Of a stretch of DNA of 15,852 nucleotides, positions 7,267 to 13,416 are shown piece after piece. Numbering within the stretch: the first letter of the stretch is position 1; every line of letters starts with the position of its first letter. The stretch is from DASRJW01 sp035649435. Lineage in GTDB: Bacteria; Krumholzibacteriota; Krumholzibacteriia; G020349025. Where the stretch lies: contig DASRJO010000182.1 in NCBI GenBank assembly GCA_035649435.1, positions 1-15,852 on the forward strand. The letters run 5' to 3'. The position numbers and the translations under genes were made by a program. A model generated the notes under the pieces. The model was not told the origin of the DNA. It saw only the letters and a program-made list of their open reading frames with translations, and made no database searches.

Positions 7267-8138
7267 GCCGACCGACCGACATCGCACGCGTCATCGACGC
7301 TCACTTGCACGTGCAGCCCTGGCACATGCTGCATCCTGCGGTGCGTGACCGGCTGTGGCATGGACGCGAAGGCGTCGCCGAAGCGATCGCGCTCGCCGAG
7401 GATCCCGGACGCTTGCTGCGCTTTCTGGACGAAGAGGACATCGAGGCCGTCGTCCTCGTCAACTATGTGAGCCCCGAGGTCATGGGGTTCACCGACGCCG
7501 TCAACGACTGGATCGCGGGTTACGTGCGCGGCCACGAAGATCGGCTGATCGCCGTCGGCTCGGTGCACCCGCGCACGAGCCGCGACCCGCGCGCCGACGT
7601 CCTGCGTTTGGCAGACTCCGGCATTCGCATGCTCAAGCTGCATCCGCCGCACCAGCTGGTGCACGCCAATGAGTATCTGCACGGGCTCGATGCGCTGCGT
7701 GAGATCTATGCCAGCGCGATGTCCTGTGATCTCCCCATCCTGGTACACACCGGGACCTCCGTCTTCCCCGGCGCGCGCAACCGCTTCGCCGACCCCATGC
7801 CGATCGACGACGTCGCCTGCGATTTCCCCGCGCTGCGCCTGGTGCTCGCCCATGGCGGCCGGCCGCTCTACATGGAGACTTGCACCTTTCTCCTGCGGCG
7901 ACATCCCAACGTGTGGATGGACGTGAGCGGGATCCCGCCGCGGGCGCTGCTCGAGTATTTCCCCAAGCTCGAGAGTCTGGCGGACAAAGTGCTGTGGGGC
8001 ACCGACTGGCCCGCGCCGGGCGTGCCCTCGCCACGTCGCAACGTCGAGCAGTTCTGCGCCTTGCCGCTCGGGGACGCGACCAAACGCCGCATCCTGCGCG
8101 ACAACGCCCGTGCCTTCTTCCGGCTTGGATCCCCATGA
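7263..8138 (+). CDS. Amidohydrolase_2 family metal-dependent hydrolase or decarboxylase
   Basis: A 291-residue TIM-barrel enzyme of the COG2159 type, whose members hydrolyse or decarboxylate small, often aromatic or unsaturated, acids. Metal ligands in order: HxH in VIDAHLHV (H14, H16), His in ILVHTGTS (H162), His in LVLAHGG (H197) and Asp in WGTDWPAPG (D248). A Lys in RMLKLHPPH (K125) precedes them in the usual strand. It is shorter than ACMS decarboxylase, so I do not assign that function. The GTG at 7263 overlaps the aldehyde dehydrogenase stop by four bases (GTGA), with AAGG just upstream. The in-frame start at 7245 lies within that gene and is less likely. It also overlaps the next gene by four bases (ATGA). 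Reaction and substrate are unknown. Confidence 0.88.
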   Translation: MSRPTDIARVIDAHLHVQPWHMLHPAVRDRLWHGREGVAEAIALAEDPGRLLRFLDEEDIEAVVLVNYVSPEVMGFTDAVNDWIAGYVRGHEDRLIAVGSVHPRTSRDPRADVLRLADSGIRMLKLHPPHQLVHANEYLHGLDALREIYASAMSCDLPILVHTGTSVFPGARNRFADPMPIDDVACDFPALRLVLAHGGRPLYMETCTFLLRRHPNVWMDVSGIPPRALLEYFPKLESLADKVLWGTDWPAPGVPSPRRNVEQFCALPLGDATKRRILRDNARAFFRLGSP

Positions 8139-9166
8139 AGGCGATCCTCGTCACCAGCCACGGCGGCATCGACACCTTGAAGCTGAGCGAGATGCCACGG
8201 CCCGAGCCCGGCCCCGGCGAGGTGCAGGTCGAGCTGCGCGCCGCATCGGTCAATCACCTCGATCTGTGGGTTCGACGCGGCATCGCCGGCGTGCGCTATC
8301 CCCTGCCTCTCGTTCCCGGTTGCGATGGCGCCGGCGTCATCGCCGCGCTCGGTGCGGGTGTGCAAGGCCTCGCTCCCGGCACGCGCGTCGTCCTGCAACC
8401 GGGCGTGGCCTGCGGCACCTGTGCCGCCTGCTTGTCCGGCGCCGACAACCTGTGTCGCAGCTTCGGCATTCTCGGCGAGCATCGGCACGGGACGTACGCG
8501 CAGTGGATCGTCGTGCCGCGCGCCAATGTGCTGCCGCTCCCGGACTCGATCGACTTCGAAGCCGCGGCCGCGTTCCCGCTCGTGTTCCTCACCGCTTGGC
8601 ACATGGCGGTCGCCCGCGCGCGCATCCAGCCGGGCGAGGACGTGCTGGTGCATGCAGGCGCGAGCGGCGTCGGCCATGCCGCGATCCAGATCGCCAGGCT
8701 CCTCGGTGCGCGCGTCATCACCACTGTCGGCAGCACGAGCAAAGTCGAGCTGGTGCGCGCGCTGGGTGCCGATCACGTGATCCTGTACCGTGAACAGGAT
8801 TTCGCCGATGTGATCCGCCAACTCACCAGCAAGCGCGGCGTCGACGTGATCCTCGATCACGTGGGTGCCGACACTTGGGAACGCAACATCCGCAGCCTCG
8901 CTCGCGGCGGCCGCCTCGTTGCCTGCGGCTCGACTTCGGGACACGAAGTGCCCACGAATCTGCGTTTCCTGTTCTTCAAGAATCTGTCCTTGCTCGGCTC
9001 GACGATGGGGAGCAAGGCCGAGCTCGCCCAGATCTTGGGGCTCGTCGAGCGCGGCTCGCTGCGCCCGGTGGTGGACCGGGTGCTCGCACTCGCAGACGTG
9101 GGTCAGGCCCACACCCTCCTCGAGCAGCGCCAGGTGAGCGGAAAAGTAGTGCTGCGCATCGCCTGA
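8135..9166 (+). CDS. Zinc-ADH-like medium-chain dehydrogenase/quinone oxidoreductase
   Basis: A 343-residue medium-chain dehydrogenase/reductase. The N-terminal GroES-like domain has SVNHLDLWVRRG (38-49) and keeps the four-Cys structural zinc lobe, C93, C96, C99 and C107 (CGTCAACLSGADNLC). The usual catalytic zinc ligands are not conserved: Asn occupies the first Cys position (N40) and GCDGAG replaces GHEGAG. The cofactor domain has HAGASGVGHAAIQIA (173-187), indicating NAD(P)H binding. It therefore most resembles the Zn_ADH_like1/quinone oxidoreductase-like enzymes that probably reduce or oxidise without a catalytic metal. It is the last gene of the operon, starting by ATGA overlap with the amidohydrolase at 8135. 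A longer frame from 7880 is rejected because it runs inside that gene. Substrate unknown. Confidence 0.9.
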   Translation: MKAILVTSHGGIDTLKLSEMPRPEPGPGEVQVELRAASVNHLDLWVRRGIAGVRYPLPLVPGCDGAGVIAALGAGVQGLAPGTRVVLQPGVACGTCAACLSGADNLCRSFGILGEHRHGTYAQWIVVPRANVLPLPDSIDFEAAAAFPLVFLTAWHMAVARARIQPGEDVLVHAGASGVGHAAIQIARLLGARVITTVGSTSKVELVRALGADHVILYREQDFADVIRQLTSKRGVDVILDHVGADTWERNIRSLARGGRLVACGSTSGHEVPTNLRFLFFKNLSLLGSTMGSKAELAQILGLVERGSLRPVVDRVLALADVGQAHTLLEQRQVSGKVVLRIA

Positions 9167-9191
9167 TTCGCGTGCGAACTGGCCGTTGCCG

Positions 9192-9208
9192 ACACCTGAA
9201 TCAGGTGT
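9192..9208. repeat. Inverted repeat at the convergent stop region
   Basis: ACACCTGA and TCAGGTGT are perfect 8-bp arms separated by one base. The right arm contains the stop codon of the minus-strand GTPase. It sits in the 34-base gap between convergent genes and could act in 3'-end formation, though no T-tract is present and the spacer is too short for an uninterrupted hairpin. Confidence 0.4.
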
Positions 9209-10253
9209 GGATTTCGATGATGTCGCGATCCTGGAGCACATGATCACGCTGCACGGTTTGGCCATCGAAGCGCCCACTGCCCCAGATGCGCGCCGATTGG
9301 AGATGCGCCGCGATGTCCCGATGGATGATCTCGGCCAGGTCCAGCACGTTCGAGCCGCGCGGCACGACGAACGGCCGCGCCAGGTCGGGCTTGTGGCCTG
9401 GAGCCTTGGTATACACACGCACGACACGCAACGATGCGAACACGGCGCGCCGCAGGATCTCGAGGCCGGCGCCGCTCGCGGCCGACACGACGTACAGGGT
9501 CTCGTCGACGGCCGAACCTTCGAGGAGACTGCGCAGCATGTCGCGCAGGAGCGCGAGCCGGTCGTCCGCTCCATCGCGATCGCTCTGATTGGCGACGATC
9601 AGCATCTCGACGCTGTCCGAATCCTCGGTCTCGACTGCTGTGCTGCCGGTCGCATCCGCTTCCGGCGCGTCGAGGTCGGAACTCAACGGCACCAGATGCA
9701 CGCGCGCGGCGGCCAGACGCTTCCACAGCGTTTCCATGTCCTCGAGCAGCGTGTCGCTGCCGAGATCGGCAACCAACAGCACGCGGTCAGCACGGCGCAC
9801 GAGCTCGGGCAGCCAAGGCGCCATGAACTCGGCGCTCACTGCCGGAGTATCGACGAGCTGCACGTGCACGTCCTCGAACTCCATCATGCCGGCCTGCGGC
9901 TCCAGCGTGGTGAAGGGATACGGCGCGACCTTGGGGTGCGCCGCCGTGAGCACCGTGAGCAGGCTGGACTTCCCCGCATTCGGCGGCCCGAGGAGCGCGA
10001 CCTGACCTGCCCCTTCGTGCGGGACGTGACCGGGATCACCGCGCCCGCCGCTTTTCTTGCGCCGCTCGCTCTCGACTTCGTCCTGGAATCGCGACAGCTT
10101 GCGCCGCAGCTCGGCGCGGATCTTCTCCGTCCCCTTGTGCTTGGGGATCACCGCCATCATGTGGCGCAGTGCCTTGATCTTGTCGGCCGAGGTGGTGGCC
10201 TGCTTGAAGCGCTGCTCGGCTTCGAGGTATTGCGGCGTGAGATTGGCTGGCAC
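9201..10253 (-). CDS. DRG/Obg-type GTPase with C-terminal TGS domain
   Basis: A 350-residue translation-factor-class GTPase. Residues 1-60 form a charged helical domain (MPANLTPQYLEAEQRFKQA...VIPKHKGTEKIRAELRRKL) typical of DRG-like proteins. The G domain has a P-loop GPPNAGKSSLL (89-99), switch I around YPFTTLEPQ, and G3 DTPA (135-138). G4 appears to be NQSD (222-225, in LIVANQSD) in place of NKxD, and the probable G5 is VSAASG. An acidic stretch at about 192-215 interrupts the domain. Residues 280-349 (YTKAPGHKPDLARPFVVPRG...DIIEIHT) form a TGS domain, a ubiquitin-like fold linked to RNA or ribosome binding. The GTG start at 10253 is preceded by AGGGGG. It stands alone, convergent with the catabolic operon and divergent from the phosphatase. 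Cellular target is unknown. Confidence 0.9.
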   Translation of the reverse strand: MPANLTPQYLEAEQRFKQATTSADKIKALRHMMAVIPKHKGTEKIRAELRRKLSRFQDEVESERRKKSGGRGDPGHVPHEGAGQVALLGPPNAGKSSLLTVLTAAHPKVAPYPFTTLEPQAGMMEFEDVHVQLVDTPAVSAEFMAPWLPELVRRADRVLLVADLGSDTLLEDMETLWKRLAAARVHLVPLSSDLDAPEADATGSTAVETEDSDSVEMLIVANQSDRDGADDRLALLRDMLRSLLEGSAVDETLYVVSAASGAGLEILRRAVFASLRVVRVYTKAPGHKPDLARPFVVPRGSNVLDLAEIIHRDIAAHLQSARIWGSGRFDGQTVQRDHVLQDRDIIEIHT

Positions 10254-10273
10254 CGGCGCCCCCTGGTTGGGTC

Positions 10274-10279
10274 ATTGTA
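10274..10279 (-). promoter_or_regulatory. Candidate -10 element for the TGS GTPase gene
   Basis: On the minus strand TACAAT (five of six to consensus) lies about 20 bases before the GTG start, leaving a very short leader that still contains the AGGGGG ribosome binding site. No good -35 hexamer is found at 16-18 bases spacing, so this is tentative. Confidence 0.35.
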
Positions 10280-10315
10280 CGCAAATCGACCCGAGCTCGC
10301 GACCATTTGTCCCCT

Positions 10316-10335
10316 CGCGCATGCGCATGCGCGCG
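10316..10335. repeat. 18-bp perfect palindrome within a 20-base alternating purine-pyrimidine tract
   Basis: Bases 10316-10333 are a perfect palindrome centred on GC, built from CGCGCATGC and its complement. The strict pyrimidine-purine alternation continues to 10335. It lies in the 206-base region between the divergent GTPase and phosphatase genes. It could be an operator for a dimeric regulator, or a site prone to Z-DNA or cruciform formation. Confidence 0.6.
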
Positions 10336-10359
10336 GCGGCGAATGGATCGGCGCAGCGG

Positions 10360-10389
10360 TTGCAGCCTCCGCAAGGCCTTCGTTACGAT
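10360..10389 (+). promoter_or_regulatory. Weak sigma70-like promoter candidate for the phosphatase gene
   Basis: TTGCAG (10360-10365) and TACGAT (10384-10389) are separated by 18 bases and lie about 70 bases before the ATG at 10460. Matches are 3/6 and 4/6, so this is only a candidate. Confidence 0.25.
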
Positions 10390-10459
10390 TGGCTTGTCGC
10401 GCGCCCAATTCTAGGGACCGGTCCGCCGATCTTGGCGCGCCGCATCTCTCCGTCACACG

Positions 10460-11923
10460 ATGCGACTCTGCGCTTTGTTGCTCGCCCTTGCCACCACGAC
10501 GGCGCATGCCGCCGGCACCGTCACCCGCACCCCCTATGTGCAAAACGTCGGTCAGACCGAAGCCACGATCATGTGGCGAACCTCCATCCAGATGGCGCAA
10601 ACGCTCCACTATGGCGAAGGCGGTACTCTCGATCGCTGGTTGACGGAGGATCGCGCCACGACCACGCACGAGGTCCGGCTCACCGGTCTCCGGCCCGGCA
10701 CGACGTACGACTATCGCCTGGCCGGCGTCACTTCGCCCGCGGCACCGACATCGAACTTCCGAACCGACCCCGGCCGGGGCGGCAAGTTCTTCAGCTTCTT
10801 CGTCACCGCCGACATCGGTGAGAGCGCTCCCGATCAAGCGAACCAGAGGCAGACCGCGGCCATGATCCTGCAACAGACGCCGCTCCCCGCACTCGGGCTC
10901 CTCGCCGGCGACATCGTCTATCCCGATGGGGATTCGGATGACTACAATGCGCACCTGATGATCCCGTGGCGCGACGTGTTCTCTAGGGTTTGCGTTTGGC
11001 CGGCGCTCGGCAATCACGACTGGATGAAGGACCCGGAACGAAACTTCGTCCGTGAGTGGTCCCTCCCCAACAACGAGCACTACTATTCCTTCGATTATGG
11101 CAACGCCCACTTCATCGCTCTCGACAGCCAGAACGGCAACCTCTACGACAAGGCCAATCAGATCGCCTGGTTGGAGCAGGATTTGGCGCGCGCGAATGGT
11201 GCCATCTGGACTTTCGTTTTCATGCATCATCCGATGATCACCTGCACGTACAAGGGGCACGAGCCGGAGCTTGCCATCGCGCTGATGCCGCTGTTCGAGC
11301 GCTACGGCGTCGACGTGGTGTTCACCGGCCATGCGCACACGTACGAGCGCCTGTACCCGTTCCGCGGCGGGTTGCCGGTGGACATGGACATGGACCCGCA
11401 CTACGTCGACCCAAGCGGCGTGATCTACATCGTGAGCGGCGCCGGCGGCTCGGTGAAGCACAGCGCCCCCACCGCGCATTGCGGTGCCAACGTGTTTTTC
11501 CTCGACGAGCGCATTCTGTTCACCCAGGTGCACGTGCTGGACAATGCCGTCGTCATCCTCGCCATCGACAGCATGACCGGCGAGGTGTTGGACGCCATGA
11601 GCATCCTCAAACACCCGACGACGTCGGATGTCGCGGTCTCGCCTCCCCGCCCGCGCTTGCTGCAGAACGTGCCCAACCCCTTCAATCCCGCGACCACGAT
11701 CATCTTCGACATCCCGGTCGAGTCGCTGGTGCGACTCGATGTCTATCGCGCCGATGGCCGCTGGATCACGAGCCTCGAGCGCGGCGTGCGCGCCCCAGGC
11801 ACGCACCGCGTCCTTTGGGATGGACGCGATCACCGCGGCATCATGCTCCCCACCGGGGTCTACGTCGCCAAGTTGCGTGCCGGCCCGCTCCGGACATCGG
11901 TGAAGATGACGTTGCTCCGTTGA
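10460..11923 (+). CDS. Secreted purple-acid-phosphatase-like metallophosphoesterase with FlgD-like sorting tail
   Basis: A 487-residue exported enzyme. Residues 1-17 (MRLCALLLALATTTAHA) are a signal peptide. Residues 20-102 match the fibronectin-III-like N-domain of purple acid phosphatases (TRTPYVQNV...ATIMWRT...LRPGTTYDYRL). The metallophosphatase core has every metal-site motif: ADIG (D118), GDIVY (D151, Y154), GNHD (N185, H186), FMHHP (H256/H257) and GHAH (H291, H293). These proteins hydrolyse phosphate esters at a two-metal centre outside the cytoplasm. Residues 398-487 form a beta-rich tail with NVPNPFNPATTIIFDIP, WDGRDHRG and PTGVYVAKL, ending KMTLLR. This FlgD-like/por-type tail often accompanies surface sorting. 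No clear ribosome binding site precedes the ATG at 10460, but the signal peptide fixes the start closely. Substrate unknown. Confidence 0.92.
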   Translation: MRLCALLLALATTTAHAAGTVTRTPYVQNVGQTEATIMWRTSIQMAQTLHYGEGGTLDRWLTEDRATTTHEVRLTGLRPGTTYDYRLAGVTSPAAPTSNFRTDPGRGGKFFSFFVTADIGESAPDQANQRQTAAMILQQTPLPALGLLAGDIVYPDGDSDDYNAHLMIPWRDVFSRVCVWPALGNHDWMKDPERNFVREWSLPNNEHYYSFDYGNAHFIALDSQNGNLYDKANQIAWLEQDLARANGAIWTFVFMHHPMITCTYKGHEPELAIALMPLFERYGVDVVFTGHAHTYERLYPFRGGLPVDMDMDPHYVDPSGVIYIVSGAGGSVKHSAPTAHCGANVFFLDERILFTQVHVLDNAVVILAIDSMTGEVLDAMSILKHPTTSDVAVSPPRPRLLQNVPNPFNPATTIIFDIPVESLVRLDVYRADGRWITSLERGVRAPGTHRVLWDGRDHRGIMLPTGVYVAKLRAGPLRTSVKMTLLR

Positions 11924-12084
11924 TTCCCAATCGCGCCGCGGTTCCCCCGGCGGATGTCCGAGCGACACGCCAGGGGACCCCCGGCGACACGTGTGGCACG
12001 GGCGAACGCCGCCGCGGAGCCGTGACCCTCGCGCATCGAATCCATTTCCACATCAACGCCTTAGGCCATTCGCCAGCCGCGGCG

Positions 12085-12109
12085 CGCAATCCCCGGCCCG
12101 GAGATTGCG
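12085..12109. repeat. Inverted repeat in the gap between phosphatase and His-rich genes
   Basis: CGCAATC (12085-12091) and GATTGCG (12103-12109) form a 7-bp stem around an 11-base GC-rich spacer. It sits 56 bases before the His-rich gene in the 242-base gap 11924-12165, which has no coding signal. It could be an operator or an RNA hairpin in the leader. No T-tract follows, so it is not an intrinsic terminator. Confidence 0.35.
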
Positions 12110-12165
12110 GTACGAGCCACGATGGCGACACGAGGTCGCACGACACCCAGATGGAGGTGGTTTCG

Positions 12166-12582
12166 ATGCGTTCGAATCGACTGTTGACCAGGGCTTGGAT
12201 GCTGGGTCTGATGCTCGTCGCATTCGCAGCGACACTTCCTGCCGCTGCCGCGGCCGATCACAAACATCGCCGGCATCACAAGAAGCAATGCCACGAGCAG
12301 TCCTTCTGCCGGGTGCAACCGGTGCGCTTCCGAGCCCATCGTCCAGTGGCGGCAGCGTATTGCGCTCCCGTGACGGTCGCAACCCATCGTCCGGTTTATG
12401 CCCCGCCGCCGGTCTACGTGTGCAGGGCCCACGGTGATCGCGTCTGTGCGGCGCGCTTCACCAGGCATCCGTCGTACGTGGAACACGTGCGGGCGCACCG
12501 GCAGTCGCAGGTCGTCGTCGTGCTCGAGGACGGCGATGGATGGGACAGCGGCTGGAGCGGTTCGGTGCGGCTCAGCTGGTAA
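12166..12582 (+). CDS. Small secreted His/Cys-rich basic protein of unknown function
   Basis: A 138-residue protein I cannot assign to a family. Residues 1-30 are a signal peptide (basic MRSNRLLTRA, hydrophobic MLGLMLVAFAATLP, AAAAA before the likely cut). The mature part opens with DHKHRRHHKKQCHEQSFC and has 11 His and 5 Cys (C42, C48, C66, C86, C94) spread over about 80 residues, many Arg, a PAPPPVY-type proline segment, then a VVVVLEDGDGWDSGWSGS ending. The composition suggests metal binding or polyanion binding in the periplasm or at the surface. GGAGGT seven bases before ATG 12166 gives a good ribosome binding site, so the much longer in-frame extension to 11056 is rejected, as it overlaps the phosphatase gene. 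A strong terminator follows 70 bases downstream. The gene is real by signal peptide, RBS and terminator. Its function is open. Confidence 0.72.
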   Translation: MRSNRLLTRAWMLGLMLVAFAATLPAAAAADHKHRRHHKKQCHEQSFCRVQPVRFRAHRPVAAAYCAPVTVATHRPVYAPPPVYVCRAHGDRVCAARFTRHPSYVEHVRAHRQSQVVVVLEDGDGWDSGWSGSVRLSW

Positions 12583-12651
12583 CAGCGGAATCACCAATTC
12601 CAGATGGTGTGCGCGTCGCCGAAACGCCGCGATTCTCTCTCTGGATCCAAC

Positions 12652-12691
12652 GGCCGCGGGCGGGACCATTCCCGTCCGTGGCCTTTTTCTT
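12652..12691 (+). terminator. Rho-independent terminator after the His-rich gene
   Basis: A 14-bp stem (12652-12665 pairing with 12670-12683, two G-U pairs, GGCC...GGGA against TCCC...GGCC) with loop CCAT is followed directly by TTTTTCTT (12684-12691). This is the clearest intrinsic terminator in the window. It ends the transcript of the His-rich gene, perhaps including the phosphatase, and separates it from the FHA-kinase-PilT group. Confidence 0.9.
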
Positions 12692-12713
12692 GCTGCTCAG
12701 GCGGCGAGATCGA

Positions 12714-12745
12714 TCCCCATGGCTCTCCATGCAATCTCATGGGGA
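12714..12745. repeat. 8-bp inverted repeat just upstream of the FHA gene
   Basis: TCCCCATG (12714-12721) and CATGGGGA (12738-12745) are perfect arms separated by 16 bases. They lie between the terminator and the FHA start at 12763, where the promoter or leader of the signalling operon should be. It may be an operator, or an RNA hairpin just ahead of the GGAG (12750-12753). Confidence 0.45.
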
Positions 12746-12762
12746 CTTGGAGCGAGAAGCGT

Positions 12763-13359
12763 ATGGATCACCCAGTCGACAAGGAAACCCACGCCGCGAC
12801 CGATACCGGCGGCGAGGTGCTCAAGATCCGCCTGTCGCTCATGGGGCGTCCCATGCGCGTCGTCACATTCCAGAAAGACGTCGTCACGATCGGCCGTGAT
12901 CCGGAATCGGACATCGCGCTCGACAACCCCGGCATCTCGCGGCACCACCTGCGCCTGGAGCGCTGCGCCGAGGGCTACTACGCCGAGGATCTGGAATCCG
13001 CCAACGGCACCTTCCTCAACGACGAGCCGATTCGGAAGGCGCTGCTGCGCAACGACGACGTCGTGCGCATCGGCAAATTCTCGCTGTGGATTTCCTACGA
13101 ACGAGATCGCCGCAGCTCGCGTGGGGACACGAAGTCCGTCTCGCCGTCCACGTTCCAGGGCACCACGGTGCTGTCCACCGCCGAGCTCGAGGAGATGATG
13201 ACGCGCGCCCGCACCCAGGACACGGCTCCCATCGAAATCCACGCGCCGAAGCGGATGGCGACCGGCATGCCGCGCGGTCGAGCCCTTGCCGTGGCACTGG
13301 TCTTCTTCGTGCTCGGAATCGCACTCGGCGCGACAGCGACCTGGTACGCCGTGCGCTAG
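12763..13359 (+). CDS. Tail-anchored FHA-domain protein
   Basis: A 198-residue protein with one forkhead-associated domain at about 20-112. The phospho-threonine pocket residues are present: VTIGRDPESD (G44, R45), NPGISRHH (S59, H62) and SANGTFLN (N81, G82). FHA domains bind phosphothreonine peptides made by Ser/Thr kinases. After a polar linker (113-172) containing FQGTTVLSTAEL, a candidate kinase target, one hydrophobic segment (about 173-195) ends the chain, so the FHA domain would face the cytosol, anchored by its C-terminus. ATG 12763 has GGAG ten bases upstream. An alternative ATG at 12739 adds eight residues. It is the first gene after the strong terminator and is followed 57 bases later by the HEAT-kinase gene, a plausible kinase partner. 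Confidence 0.9.
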   Translation: MDHPVDKETHAATDTGGEVLKIRLSLMGRPMRVVTFQKDVVTIGRDPESDIALDNPGISRHHLRLERCAEGYYAEDLESANGTFLNDEPIRKALLRNDDVVRIGKFSLWISYERDRRSSRGDTKSVSPSTFQGTTVLSTAELEEMMTRARTQDTAPIEIHAPKRMATGMPRGRALAVALVFFVLGIALGATATWYAVR

Positions 13360-13416
13360 TGCTGCGGGATCACCGGTTCGGATGGCGCGCTTCGAGGCCC
13401 TGACGATTCGGGACCC

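Noticed and set aside
4950..7287. Long minus-strand frames under the hydratase and aldehyde dehydrogenase genes
   Set aside because: Antisense to two catalytically complete enzymes. The composition is that of shadow frames.
5785..8138. Kynurenine-type meta-cleavage assignment (aminomuconate semialdehyde dehydrogenase plus ACMS decarboxylase)
   Set aside because: The aldehyde dehydrogenase Cys context is unlike the ALDH8 type, the amidohydrolase is too short, and no dioxygenase or deaminase is present.
10157..11968. 603-codon minus-strand frame over the phosphatase
   Set aside because: Antisense to a gene with signal peptide and all metal motifs. Its translation has no domain.
11056..12165. 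N-terminal extension of the His-rich gene to 11056
   Set aside because: It runs out of frame through the phosphatase. A signal peptide and GGAGGT fix the start at 12166.
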